A stretch of 25,855 bases of DNA from a virus: positions 1 through 25,855 of the IMG/VR virus record IMGVR_UViG_3300044491_002568; one strand, 5' to 3'. Made by a program: the position numbers and the translations under genes. The notes under the pieces are model-generated. The model was not told the DNA's origin, made no database searches, and was given only the letters and a program-made list of their open reading frames with translations. Each line of letters begins with the position of its first letter. Positions within the stretch are counted from its first letter, which is position 1. This document shows positions 7,480-14,390 of this stretch, piece after piece.

Positions 7480-8004
7480 ATGAAAGCACTGGAAATGACA
7501 CTCATAGGGTTTGATGTTTCAAAACTAAAACCTGTGATTAGTGAACAAGCATTTAATCTACATTATAATCACATTTACAAAGATCATGTAGACAGATATA
7601 ATAAAGGTATCGGAGACTTTGCTTTTGATAAGGCAGGTGCATTTTTACATAGTCTTTATTTCGAGAATATAAGAGAGTTAAGACAAAACAATCTACCTAT
7701 CGGCAAGTCATTGAATACTATTAACATGAGATACGGTTCGTTTGAAAGATTTGTGACAACAATTTTAGACAAGTCACGTTCATTACAAGGTAATGGATGG
7801 ATTTTTATGAACACGAGTGGTTATGTAAACCTTATTCCTAATAATAGAATTGTTGATAATGTTGCAATGGTTATTGATTGTTGGGAACATGCATATATGT
7901 TTAATTTCGGAAATGATATTGAATCATATATTAAGTCACAATTATCAATTATCAATTGGGATTGTGTAAACGAGAGAATGCTTAAAAAACCAGAGAAACT
8001 ATAA
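7480..8004 (+). CDS. Fe/Mn superoxide dismutase-like protein
   Basis: The 174-residue protein has the four metal ligands of Fe/Mn superoxide dismutases in order. H28 is in NLHYNHIYKDHV (family EYHYGKHHQTYV), H57 in AFLHSLYFE (family VWNHTFYW), and D133 and H137 in IDCWEHAY, the family hallmark DVWEHAY. GNGWIFM matches the GSGWAWL strand. The second-sphere Tyr34 gateway position appears to be His36, and the protein is about 20 residues short of E. coli SodB. The fold and metal site are well supported, but dismutase activity is less certain. No signal peptide is present. The gene starts 4 nt after the previous stop and its end overlaps a late promoter. Confidence 0.8.
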   Translation: MKALEMTLIGFDVSKLKPVISEQAFNLHYNHIYKDHVDRYNKGIGDFAFDKAGAFLHSLYFENIRELRQNNLPIGKSLNTINMRYGSFERFVTTILDKSRSLQGNGWIFMNTSGYVNLIPNNRIVDNVAMVIDCWEHAYMFNFGNDIESYIKSQLSIINWDCVNERMLKKPEKL

Positions 8005-8007
8005 ATA
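8000..8007 (+). promoter_or_regulatory. T4-type late promoter TATAAATA
   Basis: This is a perfect T4 late consensus octamer lying over the stop codon of the SOD-like gene and only 4 nt before the ATG at 8012. The expected transcription start, about 5-7 nt after the octamer, falls on or just past that ATG. The mRNA could therefore be leaderless, or the gene could be read from upstream transcripts. The downstream gene pair looks like late capsid cargo. Confidence 0.6.
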
Positions 8008-8011
8008 CATC

Positions 8012-9244
8012 ATGTTAGATTTCAAATCCTTTATTGTAGAAGCAGCTGACGCGAAGCAAAATCTACATCTTACTCATGCTGACGAAGATTTATTCGAGCG
8101 AGGAGATGCTGGTGCTGAAGCTGCTATCGAATACATTACTGATTTTGCTCAGACTGTGGGTAAAGGCGAGGTTCAACTAACAGTTAAATGGGACGGTGCT
8201 CCAGCTATTTTTGCTGGATGGGATCCATTAGATGGTAAGTTTTTTGTTGGAACAAAGTCAGTGTTCAACGCATCTCCAAAAATTTATAAAACTCAAAAAG
8301 ACATTACTGATAATGAATCTGGTGGTAAGGCTACAAAGCTCAAAGTAGCATTGGAAGAATTACCAAAAGTAGGTATTCCTAAAAATACAGTTCTCCAGGG
8401 TGATATGATGTTTACCAAAGGGGATCAAAAGTATGAAACAATTGACAACCAAAGATTTATTACAGTACACCCAAACACAATAGTTTATGCTTGGCCTGTT
8501 GAGAGTGACATCGGCAAAAAAATCCGTAATGCTAACATGGGTATCATATGGCATACAACATATACTGGTAGAGGAAGTCTCCAAGATTACAGAGCTCGTT
8601 TCGGTGTAGATGTTTCAAAAATGAAACAAACAAGAACTTGTTGGATGGATGATGCTTATTTTAAAGGTGTAGATATTGCGTTCAGTGAATCAGAATACAG
8701 AGATCTTTTTTCCTTAACAATGAAAGCAAAGAAAAAAATTGGTGACTTTGATAAGATAGTTACAGTAATGAATTCTATTCCATCAAATGCAGTAGGCTCA
8801 GGTATTAAAACTTATATTAACTCTAAAATAAGAACCGGTAACTTGCCTGACCCAGCTATAGCATACAATGAATATATGGAATATGTTAAAAATTACTGGG
8901 AAGATAAAGTTATTGCAAAATTAAAGACAGATAAATCAAAGGAAGCAAAAAGAGCGGCGTTAAAACAATTAGTGTCGGATATTAATAATGTATCTCATGA
9001 GCTTAAAAACGCTTTTGAGTATGTTGATTTAATTACCAAAGCTAAGATGATTTTAATCACAAAGCTTAACTTAATAAATAACCAAAGAGCGTTTGTTCTT
9101 ACTTCAAAAGGTTTTAAGGTTACAGACCCTGAAGGTTATGTAGCTATTAATAGTAAAAAAGGTGAGGCTGTTAAATTTGTTGATAGATTGAATTTTTCTC
9201 ATTTTAACTTCTCCCAGGAATATATTAAAGGTTGGCAACGATGA
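8012..9244 (+). CDS. ligase-fold nucleotidyltransferase-like protein with capsid-targeting N-terminus
   Basis: The protein has 410 residues. The N-terminus MLDFKSFIVEA matches the T4 internal-protein capsid-targeting peptide MKTYQEFIAEA, with an IxE site before A11 for the prohead protease. Downstream are the motifs of covalent nucleotidyltransferases (DNA/RNA ligases, capping enzymes) in order: motif I KWDG (K59), a motif III-like LQGD (128-131) after KFFVGTK, motif IV EGYV (374-377), and motif V KFV (K388). Between them a helical insert spans about 190-350. I recall related marine-phage proteins as DUF6267 (number uncertain) with no assigned function. It has no good Shine-Dalgarno, a late promoter abuts its start, and its stop overlaps the next ATG (ATGA). 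A lysine-AMP intermediate and injection into the host are inferences. Confidence 0.75.
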   Translation: MLDFKSFIVEAADAKQNLHLTHADEDLFERGDAGAEAAIEYITDFAQTVGKGEVQLTVKWDGAPAIFAGWDPLDGKFFVGTKSVFNASPKIYKTQKDITDNESGGKATKLKVALEELPKVGIPKNTVLQGDMMFTKGDQKYETIDNQRFITVHPNTIVYAWPVESDIGKKIRNANMGIIWHTTYTGRGSLQDYRARFGVDVSKMKQTRTCWMDDAYFKGVDIAFSESEYRDLFSLTMKAKKKIGDFDKIVTVMNSIPSNAVGSGIKTYINSKIRTGNLPDPAIAYNEYMEYVKNYWEDKVIAKLKTDKSKEAKRAALKQLVSDINNVSHELKNAFEYVDLITKAKMILITKLNLINNQRAFVLTSKGFKVTDPEGYVAINSKKGEAVKFVDRLNFSHFNFSQEYIKGWQR

Positions 9245-11046
9245 CTACAGAATTTTATGCAGATTATATTAAAAAAACTACCTTCGACAAGGAATCACAT
9301 TCTGTAAAAGGTAAGTTTGACACTCCTTCAACTGAGCAAATAACAGAAGCAGCCACTGATGTAAAAAAGAAGCCAGCATCAAAGACTCCTAAGATGGAAG
9401 TTCCTGCTACTGAAATTCCCGAAGAAGATCTTGATGAAAAGGGTAAGGGTCTCTGGGCTAATATTCATGCTAAGCGCGCCCGTGGCGAAAAGCCTAACCC
9501 TCCTGGCCATCCTGATAGACCTTCAGCCGCTGATCTTAAAAGATCACAAAGCGAGGAGCTTCATGGTGATCAACAACACGGTGCTGTAGAAGAAAAGAAA
9601 TCACTGGCTTCGCTTAAAAACTCTAGTATGTTAGATGGCAAAGATAGAATCAAAAACATGGTTCAAAAAGTTAAAAAACCAAAACCTGTAGAGAAACAAG
9701 AAGAAGGTATTCTTGATGCAGTATCAAAAGTAGCTAGTAAAGCAGTGTCTGGTGTTAAGAATATGGCAGCAAAAAGAACTGCTACGCTAACAGGCAAAAA
9801 ACCTTCATATTCCGAAGAAACAGAAGACTCAATCACAGAGGCTACATTCAAAGTTGATGTTGATGGACTTCCAACTATGTATATTGATGGTTCATCTGCT
9901 GGTTCAATTAAAGCTCAGCTTCGCAAAAAGTTTAAAGATCCTAAAGCTGTTGTAAATGTAGAAAGAATTACATCTACTGAAAAGAAACAGGAGCTTCGTG
10001 CTAAAATGTCAGAAGACCAAGCAGCTATTGATGCTTATCTTAAAAAAGGTGGTACTATTAAAAAATTACCTCCCGCGCATGCTCGTAGTAGTTCAGACTT
10101 AGAAAAAGGTATTTCAGGTAGAGTTAGTACTGATACATTAAAGACTAAAGGCAAAGTCAAGTCTATGGAAGATGTAGAACAGGTAGATGAGATTTCATCA
10201 GAACTAGCTGGGAGAGCTCATAGTTCGGCAAGAAAACAAGTTGACTATAAAAAAACTACTCCTACTACAGCTAAAAAAAGTGATCAAGGTACAAAAGCAT
10301 TAGCTTATCATCAAAGAAAAGCTGTGAATCCTTCTCATACGGGTACATCATACAAAGGTTCACCTGGAGGTACAGATGTAGCTGCTGCTTATAAGTCTTC
10401 TTCAGAACCAGCAAGAAAGACCTCTGGCAAATATATCGATAAACTTAAAAAACAAGGAATAGATGTATCTGAAGAAGATAGAGTTGATGAAATTTCTAAT
10501 GCTTCAAAAAGATCATATGTAAGAGTTGCGGCAAGAGATGTAGCTCATCAAGGTGCTAAGGCTGAAAGAGGTGTTGCAAACAACGATCGAGAAGCTATTC
10601 GTGCTGCTGATAGAAAAAGAGATAATAGACTTAAAGGTATAGACAGAGCTACAAGTGGAATGCGTAACGAAGATGCTGAATCTGTAGATGAATTGAGTCG
10701 TGATACTCTTGGAAGTTATATCTCAAAAGCATCTGATGCATCAAAGTATAAAGGTATACCTATAAAGAAAGTTGATAACAGATATTCAGGTGTATATAAA
10801 GCTTCTAAAAAAATTGATAAAATGCGCGGTCACGTGGAAGAAGGTCAAGTGGAAGAATCACATGAAGATCAAAGAAGACATCTTAAAAAAGTTGGTAAAG
10901 GTGGATCTGTATCATACAGTGTATCAGGTAAAACTATGACTGGTGAATATGGAGGGTTGAAGAACAAAGGCGGCCGTTCTTATGCCATGGTTCATCATAA
11001 CACACATTCAGCCATGGTTCCATTACCTAATATCAAACACAAATAA
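9241..11046 (+). CDS. large lysine-rich repeat protein, probable internal head or structural protein
   Basis: The start is ATG 9241, overlapping the previous stop as ATGA. A TTG at 9232 in frame is less likely. The product is 601 residues, very rich in Lys, Ser, Ala and Glu, mostly disordered or helical, with no enzyme motif. It contains a module GLWANIHAKRARGEKPNPPG (about residues 70-90) that I recall from other marine phage proteins. Three related units follow, each opening with VDEIS or VDELS (about 315, 415 and 482) and running into short basic helices such as RDTLGSYISKAS. ITEA occurs at about 34-37 and 198-201, both good T4 gp21-type (L/I)xE cleavage sites. Composition, late context and cleavage sites suggest a capsid internal protein. 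Confidence 0.7.
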   Translation: MTTEFYADYIKKTTFDKESHSVKGKFDTPSTEQITEAATDVKKKPASKTPKMEVPATEIPEEDLDEKGKGLWANIHAKRARGEKPNPPGHPDRPSAADLKRSQSEELHGDQQHGAVEEKKSLASLKNSSMLDGKDRIKNMVQKVKKPKPVEKQEEGILDAVSKVASKAVSGVKNMAAKRTATLTGKKPSYSEETEDSITEATFKVDVDGLPTMYIDGSSAGSIKAQLRKKFKDPKAVVNVERITSTEKKQELRAKMSEDQAAIDAYLKKGGTIKKLPPAHARSSSDLEKGISGRVSTDTLKTKGKVKSMEDVEQVDEISSELAGRAHSSARKQVDYKKTTPTTAKKSDQGTKALAYHQRKAVNPSHTGTSYKGSPGGTDVAAAYKSSSEPARKTSGKYIDKLKKQGIDVSEEDRVDEISNASKRSYVRVAARDVAHQGAKAERGVANNDREAIRAADRKRDNRLKGIDRATSGMRNEDAESVDELSRDTLGSYISKASDASKYKGIPIKKVDNRYSGVYKASKKIDKMRGHVEEGQVEESHEDQRRHLKKVGKGGSVSYSVSGKTMTGEYGGLKNKGGRSYAMVHHNTHSAMVPLPNIKHK

Positions 11047-11069
11047 TAATAATAAAATACAACTAACTG

Positions 11070-11105
11070 AAAGTGCAGGATTTATTTCTGCACTTTTTTT
11101 GTTTT
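11070..11105 (+). terminator. intrinsic terminator after the late block
   Basis: A perfect 9-bp stem, AAAGTGCAG (11070-11078) with CTGCACTTT (11088-11096), has a 9-nt loop and runs into TTTTGTTTTT. It lies 24 nt after the stop of the 601-residue protein and before the next promoter. It cleanly separates the late block from the early operon. Confidence 0.85.
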
Positions 11106-11120
11106 TCTGGTAATTAGCTG

Positions 11121-11149
11121 TTGACATTGTACGTATAATATGTGATGAT
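11121..11149 (+). promoter_or_regulatory. early promoter, extended -10 type
   Basis: TTGACA (11121-11126), a 17-nt spacer, and GATGAT (11144-11149) preceded by TGT form an extended -10 sigma-70 promoter. The upstream AATTAGCTG and downstream AGTTAGAAAACAGGAG match the other early promoters near 20.77, 21.06, 25.09 and 25.38 kb. It probably drives the zincin to dsbA to queuosine-type operon. Confidence 0.8.
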
Positions 11150-11180
11150 CTATATAAAGTTAGAAAACAGGAGAAAAAAT

Positions 11181-11198
11181 ATGAAGGTTTTTGTGTAA
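11181..11198 (+). CDS. five-codon leader ORF (MKVFV)
   Basis: An ATG with a very good ribosome site (CAGGAGAAAAAAT, 11169-11180) opens a five-codon frame that ends in TAA at 11196-11198. The last A of that stop is the first base of the next ATG (TAATG). The downstream gene has no ribosome site of its own, so this mini-ORF probably delivers ribosomes by stop-start coupling. It may be a leader peptide or the remnant of a gene whose start was captured. Confidence 0.45.
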   Translation: MKVFV

Positions 11199-11398
11199 TG
11201 TTAAAAGCTGTAATTGTAGCATGTGTCATAAGTCAGCCTGGTGTTTGTACAGAATTTCATGACACTATGGGTCCTTATTTTTCAGAACGCCAATGTGAAC
11301 AACGAGTAGTGAACATGAGTAAAGATGTTTACAAATATATGAAAGGTTACAAAACTGTGTCATACACTTGTAACAAGCTTGAAAAGGGAAAACTTTAA
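11198..11398 (+). CDS. small cysteine-containing hypothetical protein
   Basis: The protein has 66 residues. The N-terminus MLKAVIVACVISQPGVC is hydrophobic but short, followed by TEFHDTMGPYFSERQCEQRV and a Lys-rich tail with another Cys. The four cysteines and the hydrophobic start could indicate export or membrane association, but no clear cleavage site is seen. The ACVISQPGVC opening resembles small hypotheticals of alphaproteobacteria and their phages that I recall, without known function. It is translated by coupling from the five-codon leader and ends in TAATG with the zincin gene. Confidence 0.65.
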   Translation: MLKAVIVACVISQPGVCTEFHDTMGPYFSERQCEQRVVNMSKDVYKYMKGYKTVSYTCNKLEKGKL

Positions 11399-11814
11399 TG
11401 ATTGTGTGTTTAGATATTGTTGGTATTAATAATGAAAAGCAAGGTATTTTAATCAAAAACGTGATTGAAAGCGCTTTACAAACATTAGTTCCAAAACGAA
11501 GAAATCCAATTTTCATTGATGTTCAGATTGCAAGAGATGAAGACATGGATGAAGCAGAGGCATTAATTCATCAAGAAGAAGATGGTTTCTTTTTTCTAGC
11601 TTTGAACGAAACAATGCTTGATAAGTCAGAAGATGATCTTATTACGTGTCTTATACATGAAATGGTTCATGTTCGACAGTATCTTCGTAAAGAAATTAAT
11701 GAGAACAATCACTATAATAACTTCGAAGAGTATATGAATCAACCACACGAAATCGAAGCTTATCGTCTACAAGAGGAGTTGTTAGATGAAGTCAAAGAAA
11801 AAGCAATCCGCTAG
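11398..11814 (+). CDS. HExxH zincin-like metalloprotease
   Basis: The 138-residue protein carries H87-E-M-V-H91 in CLIHEMVHVRQYLR, the zinc and catalytic signature of zincins. The downstream helix EYMNQPHEIEAYRLQEE supplies candidate third ligands (E118 or E120). The N-terminal 70 residues form an alpha/beta region without recognised motifs. There is no signal peptide, so it acts in the cytoplasm. Single-domain zincins of this type are common in phages and may process or degrade a host or phage protein, but the target is unknown. It overlaps the stop of the preceding gene by one base and the next gene by 29 nt. Confidence 0.75.
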   Translation: MIVCLDIVGINNEKQGILIKNVIESALQTLVPKRRNPIFIDVQIARDEDMDEAEALIHQEEDGFFFLALNETMLDKSEDDLITCLIHEMVHVRQYLRKEINENNHYNNFEEYMNQPHEIEAYRLQEELLDEVKEKAIR

Positions 11815-12130
11815 TTATCTAAAAGCTAAAGCTAAACATGACGCGTGGCTGTACAAGATGGGCGTTCACCCTGATCAAATAAAGCAAAATCTCCCTTACA
11901 ATGCTAAAGGTAAAAGGCTTGGTATCACTACTATGCCTGATTACAAATCGCATCAGGGTGAACGCACAGCACAAACTTCTGATGTTGTTAAAGGTAACAC
12001 ATCAAAAAAGAGTGGTAACGTCTACACAGGTGATTTTATTGTAGGTGTTGCTACTATGCACAAGTCTAATCTTGTGCCTGTTAATAAAAACCAAGATGCA
12101 AAAGAATATGCAACAATGCGAAGGAGCTAA
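11786..12130 (+). CDS. conserved phage hypothetical protein, basic
   Basis: The 114-residue protein is basic, with a Lys-rich start (MKSKKKQSASYLKAKAKHDAWLYKMG). The blocks VHPDQIK, TTMPDYKSHQGE, YTGDFIVGVATMHKSNLVPV and DAKEYATMRRS are patterns I recall from many tailed-phage genomes, always of unknown function. GIATMHKSN-type strings may mark a small folded core after a disordered, nucleic-acid-binding-like N-terminus. It overlaps the zincin gene and stops just before dsbA. Only conservation, not function, is supported. Confidence 0.75.
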   Translation: MKSKKKQSASYLKAKAKHDAWLYKMGVHPDQIKQNLPYNAKGKRLGITTMPDYKSHQGERTAQTSDVVKGNTSKKSGNVYTGDFIVGVATMHKSNLVPVNKNQDAKEYATMRRS

Positions 12131-12131
12131 A

Positions 12132-12380
12132 ATGGAATTGACTATTGATGAGAAGAAAATTGTTAAGAAAGCCTTAAACGAAATGTGTGATTCAATGACT
12201 CGTATTGAGGCAGAACGAGACCTAATGAAGAATATTGTAGGTACAGTTAAAGAAAACACAAATATCACACCTAAAGTGTTTCGGAAAATTGCCCGTACAG
12301 CATTCAAAGACAATATCGATGAAGAACGTGAGACGTTTGCTGAATTTGATAGTGTCTTTGAGGAACTCAAAAATGTTTGA
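12132..12380 (+). CDS. dsbA: DsbA-like double-stranded DNA-binding protein
   Basis: The protein has 82 residues from ATG 12132 behind AAGGAG. It aligns along its length with T4 DsbA (89 aa): a helix with KALNEMCDSMTRIEAERDLMKN, then NITPKVFRKIARTAFKDN (T4 GVDGKMFNRLLALYHKDN), then EERETFAEFDSVFEEL (T4 VFEAETEEVVELYDTVF). T4 DsbA is a small helical protein that binds dsDNA near late promoters. The likely role here is DNA binding during the early to late switch. Its end overlaps the nuclease gene by 8 nt. A longer frame reaching back to 12045 lies inside the previous gene and is not needed. Confidence 0.75.
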   Translation: MELTIDEKKIVKKALNEMCDSMTRIEAERDLMKNIVGTVKENTNITPKVFRKIARTAFKDNIDEERETFAEFDSVFEELKNV

Positions 12381-12783
12381 ATACAGATGTAAGGTGGTGC
12401 ACATTGTTGATGGTGATACTGTTGATGTTAATATTGATCTTGGATTCGGAGTATGGTTATATGACGAGCGGGTTCGACTCTATGGAATTGATACTCCAGA
12501 GTCTCGTACAAGGGATTTAGAAGAAAAGAAATACGGTCTGATGGCAAAAGAATTTGTAGTTAATTTTTGTAATGATGAATGGATGACATTAAAGACTGAA
12601 AAATATGATTCTAAAGGTAAGTTTGGTCGTATTATGGGTAAGTTGTATCGTACTACAAATTATTCTGATAAATCACTAAATGAATATCTTGTTGAAAAGC
12701 ATCATGCAGTTCCATACTATGGACAGTCAAAGGATGACATTAAAGATGCTCATCTTGCTAACAGGAAACTATTGGAGACATAG
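12373..12783 (+). CDS. staphylococcal-type (SNase/TNase) nuclease
   Basis: The protein has 136 residues from ATG 12373 behind GAGGAA. The fold's signatures are clear: VVHIVDGDTVDVNIDLG at the start, then RVRLYGIDTPESR with R35, D40 and E43, then GKFGRIMG with R86. These correspond to catalytic Arg35, Asp40, Glu43 and Arg87 of micrococcal nuclease, at nearly identical positions. There is no signal peptide, so it acts in the infected cell. Such phage enzymes may degrade host DNA or RNA or trim nucleic-acid ends. It sits directly between dsbA and a small helical protein. Confidence 0.88.
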   Translation: MFEYRCKVVHIVDGDTVDVNIDLGFGVWLYDERVRLYGIDTPESRTRDLEEKKYGLMAKEFVVNFCNDEWMTLKTEKYDSKGKFGRIMGKLYRTTNYSDKSLNEYLVEKHHAVPYYGQSKDDIKDAHLANRKLLET

Positions 12784-13005
12784 ATGTCAGATGATGATCA
12801 GATCACATTAAACTTGGATTCAGGTATGAGTAGCTCAGCTATGACTCAAGCCCGTTCTCTTTTTGATGAGATTATAAACATTAACACAAAAATTACTATA
12901 ATGAAAATGTTAAGGGCGCCTGCAGAAGAAATATCTGAGATGAGGCGTATTAGAAAATATATGAAGGACCGTATGGAATTCTATCAATCAGGAGGTAACC
13001 CGTGA
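12784..13005 (+). CDS. small helical hypothetical protein
   Basis: The protein has 73 residues. The acidic N-terminus (MSDDDQITLNLDSGMSSS) is followed by two predicted helices with heptad-like spacing (ARSLFDEIININTKITIMKM, then EEISEMRRIRKYMKDRMEFY). It may be an oligomeric adaptor. The start directly follows the nuclease stop, with GGAG at 12775. Its TGA overlaps the GTG start of the next gene (GTGA). No family is recognised. Confidence 0.7.
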   Translation: MSDDDQITLNLDSGMSSSAMTQARSLFDEIININTKITIMKMLRAPAEEISEMRRIRKYMKDRMEFYQSGGNP

Positions 13006-13562
13006 ACATTTTTGTATTAGATCGTAACCCTAAAAAAGCAGCTCAGCTTATGTGTGACAAGCATGTCGTTAAAATGATTGTAGAAAGCTGCCAGATTTTA
13101 TCTGCTGTGTTGGATAACAATTATGATCCAAATCTTAACAAATATGGTATCAAGCCGTCGGAACAGTTTGGAACAGCTGGTTATCCAAAAGCTCATTTTA
13201 AGCATCCATGTACTATGTGGGCAATGGAATCAGAAGGTAACTACAAGTGGCTTGTTAAACATTTGAGAGGTCTTTGTCTTGCATACAGCGATCGTTATAA
13301 TAAAGTTCATTCTATGGAAAGTCAACTAATGATTTTTGATAGCCAGTTACAATTTCTCAAGTTTGAAAAGAAACAACTAACTGAATTTGTTCAAGCAATG
13401 CCTGACAAATATAAAGATAAAGATGTGACAAAAGCTTATCAAAATTATTATAATATGGATAAGTTTACTTTTGCTAAATGGAAAAACGGAAAAGTACCTA
13501 CATGGTTTGTAGGTGCACCTCAATATAATATTGAATTGGAAGGAACGTATGCCACATTATAG
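13002..13562 (+). CDS. pyrimidine-dimer DNA glycosylase-like phage protein
   Basis: The 186-residue protein starts at GTG 13002 behind a strong CAGGAGGTAA. Conserved blocks are MNIFVLDRNPKKAAQLMCDKHVVKMIVE, FKHPCTMWAMES, NYKWLVKHLRGLCLAYSDRYNKVH and KWKNGKVPTWF near the end. I recall phage proteins with this opening annotated as pyrimidine-dimer glycosylase/endonuclease V-like, and the C-terminal PTWF parallels the PTWY of T4 DenV. The overall similarity to DenV is weak by eye, so the repair role is tentative. It is upstream of queD and overlaps it by 14 nt. Confidence 0.6.
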   Translation: MNIFVLDRNPKKAAQLMCDKHVVKMIVESCQILSAVLDNNYDPNLNKYGIKPSEQFGTAGYPKAHFKHPCTMWAMESEGNYKWLVKHLRGLCLAYSDRYNKVHSMESQLMIFDSQLQFLKFEKKQLTEFVQAMPDKYKDKDVTKAYQNYYNMDKFTFAKWKNGKVPTWFVGAPQYNIELEGTYATL

Positions 13563-13998
13563 TACTAAAACATATGGACATAACATTGGCTTATCAGCAG
13601 TGTTTCGTCAACCAAATGCAGACCATAGTCACTGTCACTTGTTACATGGTTACAGCTTAGGCTTTAAGTTTACATTTGGTTGTTCAGATCTTGACGACAA
13701 GAACTGGGCAGTTGACTTTGGTGGTCTAAAGCCACTGAAAGCTTGGTTAGAGGATAATTTTGATCATAAACTAGCACTAGATATTAATGATCCTTATCTT
13801 AAAACATTTCAAGAGCTTGAAGATTTAGATTTAGCTGAAATTAGAATATTTGACGGGGTAGGTGCTGAGATGTTTGCTTACCATGCTTGGGTGTATGCTG
13901 ATGAACTTATTCGTTCACACACAAATGGCCGTTGCTGGTGTGTGTCAGTTGAATGCTCAGAGCATGGAGCTAACAGCGCAATCTATACATCTGAATAG
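13549..13998 (+). CDS. queD: 6-carboxytetrahydropterin synthase QueD
   Basis: The enzyme converts dihydroneopterin triphosphate to 6-carboxy-5,6,7,8-tetrahydropterin, the second step to 7-deazaguanines. From ATG 13549 (behind GGAAGGAA) the protein has 149 residues. The tunnelling-fold landmarks are HSHCHLLHGYSL (residues 26-37), holding the zinc histidines and likely catalytic C29, then WAVDFGGLKPLKAWLEDNFDHKLALD with the catalytic DH, and VECSEHGANSAIY with substrate-binding E135. This is the first of five 7-deazaguanine-pathway genes in the window. The gene overlaps the preceding one and is followed by a coiled-coil gene before queE. Confidence 0.88.
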   Translation: MPHYSTKTYGHNIGLSAVFRQPNADHSHCHLLHGYSLGFKFTFGCSDLDDKNWAVDFGGLKPLKAWLEDNFDHKLALDINDPYLKTFQELEDLDLAEIRIFDGVGAEMFAYHAWVYADELIRSHTNGRCWCVSVECSEHGANSAIYTSE

Positions 13999-13999
13999 T

Positions 14000-14254
14000 A
14001 TGCAAGATAACAAAGTTATTGTCCTCAGTGAACTTATTGAGCAGAGGCTACGAAAAGAAAAAGAAATTGAATACTATCAAAATCAATTGATAGAATTTCA
14101 AAACAAGATTACACATTTACAAAAAGATGTGGATCTTACAAAGATTATCATTGATATCATACAATCTGAAAATATTATTGATATTCAAGATAAAGTAATT
14201 AAATCCATTCCTATAATAGGAGACAGTAAAGATGGAAGCCAAAGATCCAAGTAA
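14000..14254 (+). CDS. small coiled-coil protein
   Basis: The protein has 84 residues from ATG 14000, two bases after the queD stop. Residues 10-45 (ELIEQRLRKEKEIEYYQNQL onward) form a strong Lys/Glu/Gln coiled coil. An Ile/Asp-rich segment and a short polar tail follow. No Shine-Dalgarno is visible, so translation is probably coupled to queD. The C-terminus overlaps the small membrane protein gene by 23 nt. Function is unknown. Earlier in-frame starts lie inside queD and are unlikely. Confidence 0.65.
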   Translation: MQDNKVIVLSELIEQRLRKEKEIEYYQNQLIEFQNKITHLQKDVDLTKIIIDIIQSENIIDIQDKVIKSIPIIGDSKDGSQRSK

Positions 14255-14390
14255 GAGACACTTTTATATTAGTCTGGTAAAAAGTGTTATTAGAATTTTT
14301 GCAGGTGCAAGCTTAGCTTATGGAATGTTTCTTCCTGCAGGAGCCCTTTTCATTGCAGCAGAATTGTTTGGTATTGCCGAGGAGTTATAA
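14232..14390 (+). CDS. small membrane protein (52 aa)
   Basis: This short gene begins at ATG 14232 behind TAGGAGACAG and ends in TAA at 14388-14390, directly before the queE ATG. The product starts with a basic segment (MEAKDPSKRHFYISLVKSVIR) followed by one or two hydrophobic stretches, IFAGASLAYGMFLPAGALFIAAELFG. It is likely an inner-membrane protein with a cytoplasmic basic N-terminus. Good ribosome site, exact fit between neighbours and overlap coupling support it as a real gene. Function is unknown. Confidence 0.7.
   Translation: MEAKDPSKRHFYISLVKSVIRIFAGASLAYGMFLPAGALFIAAELFGIAEEL

Noticed and set aside
9073-9080. AATAAATA inside the ligase-fold gene as a late promoter
   Set aside because: It lies in coding sequence with no gene start suitably downstream except the coupled 9241 gene, and the first base departs from the consensus.
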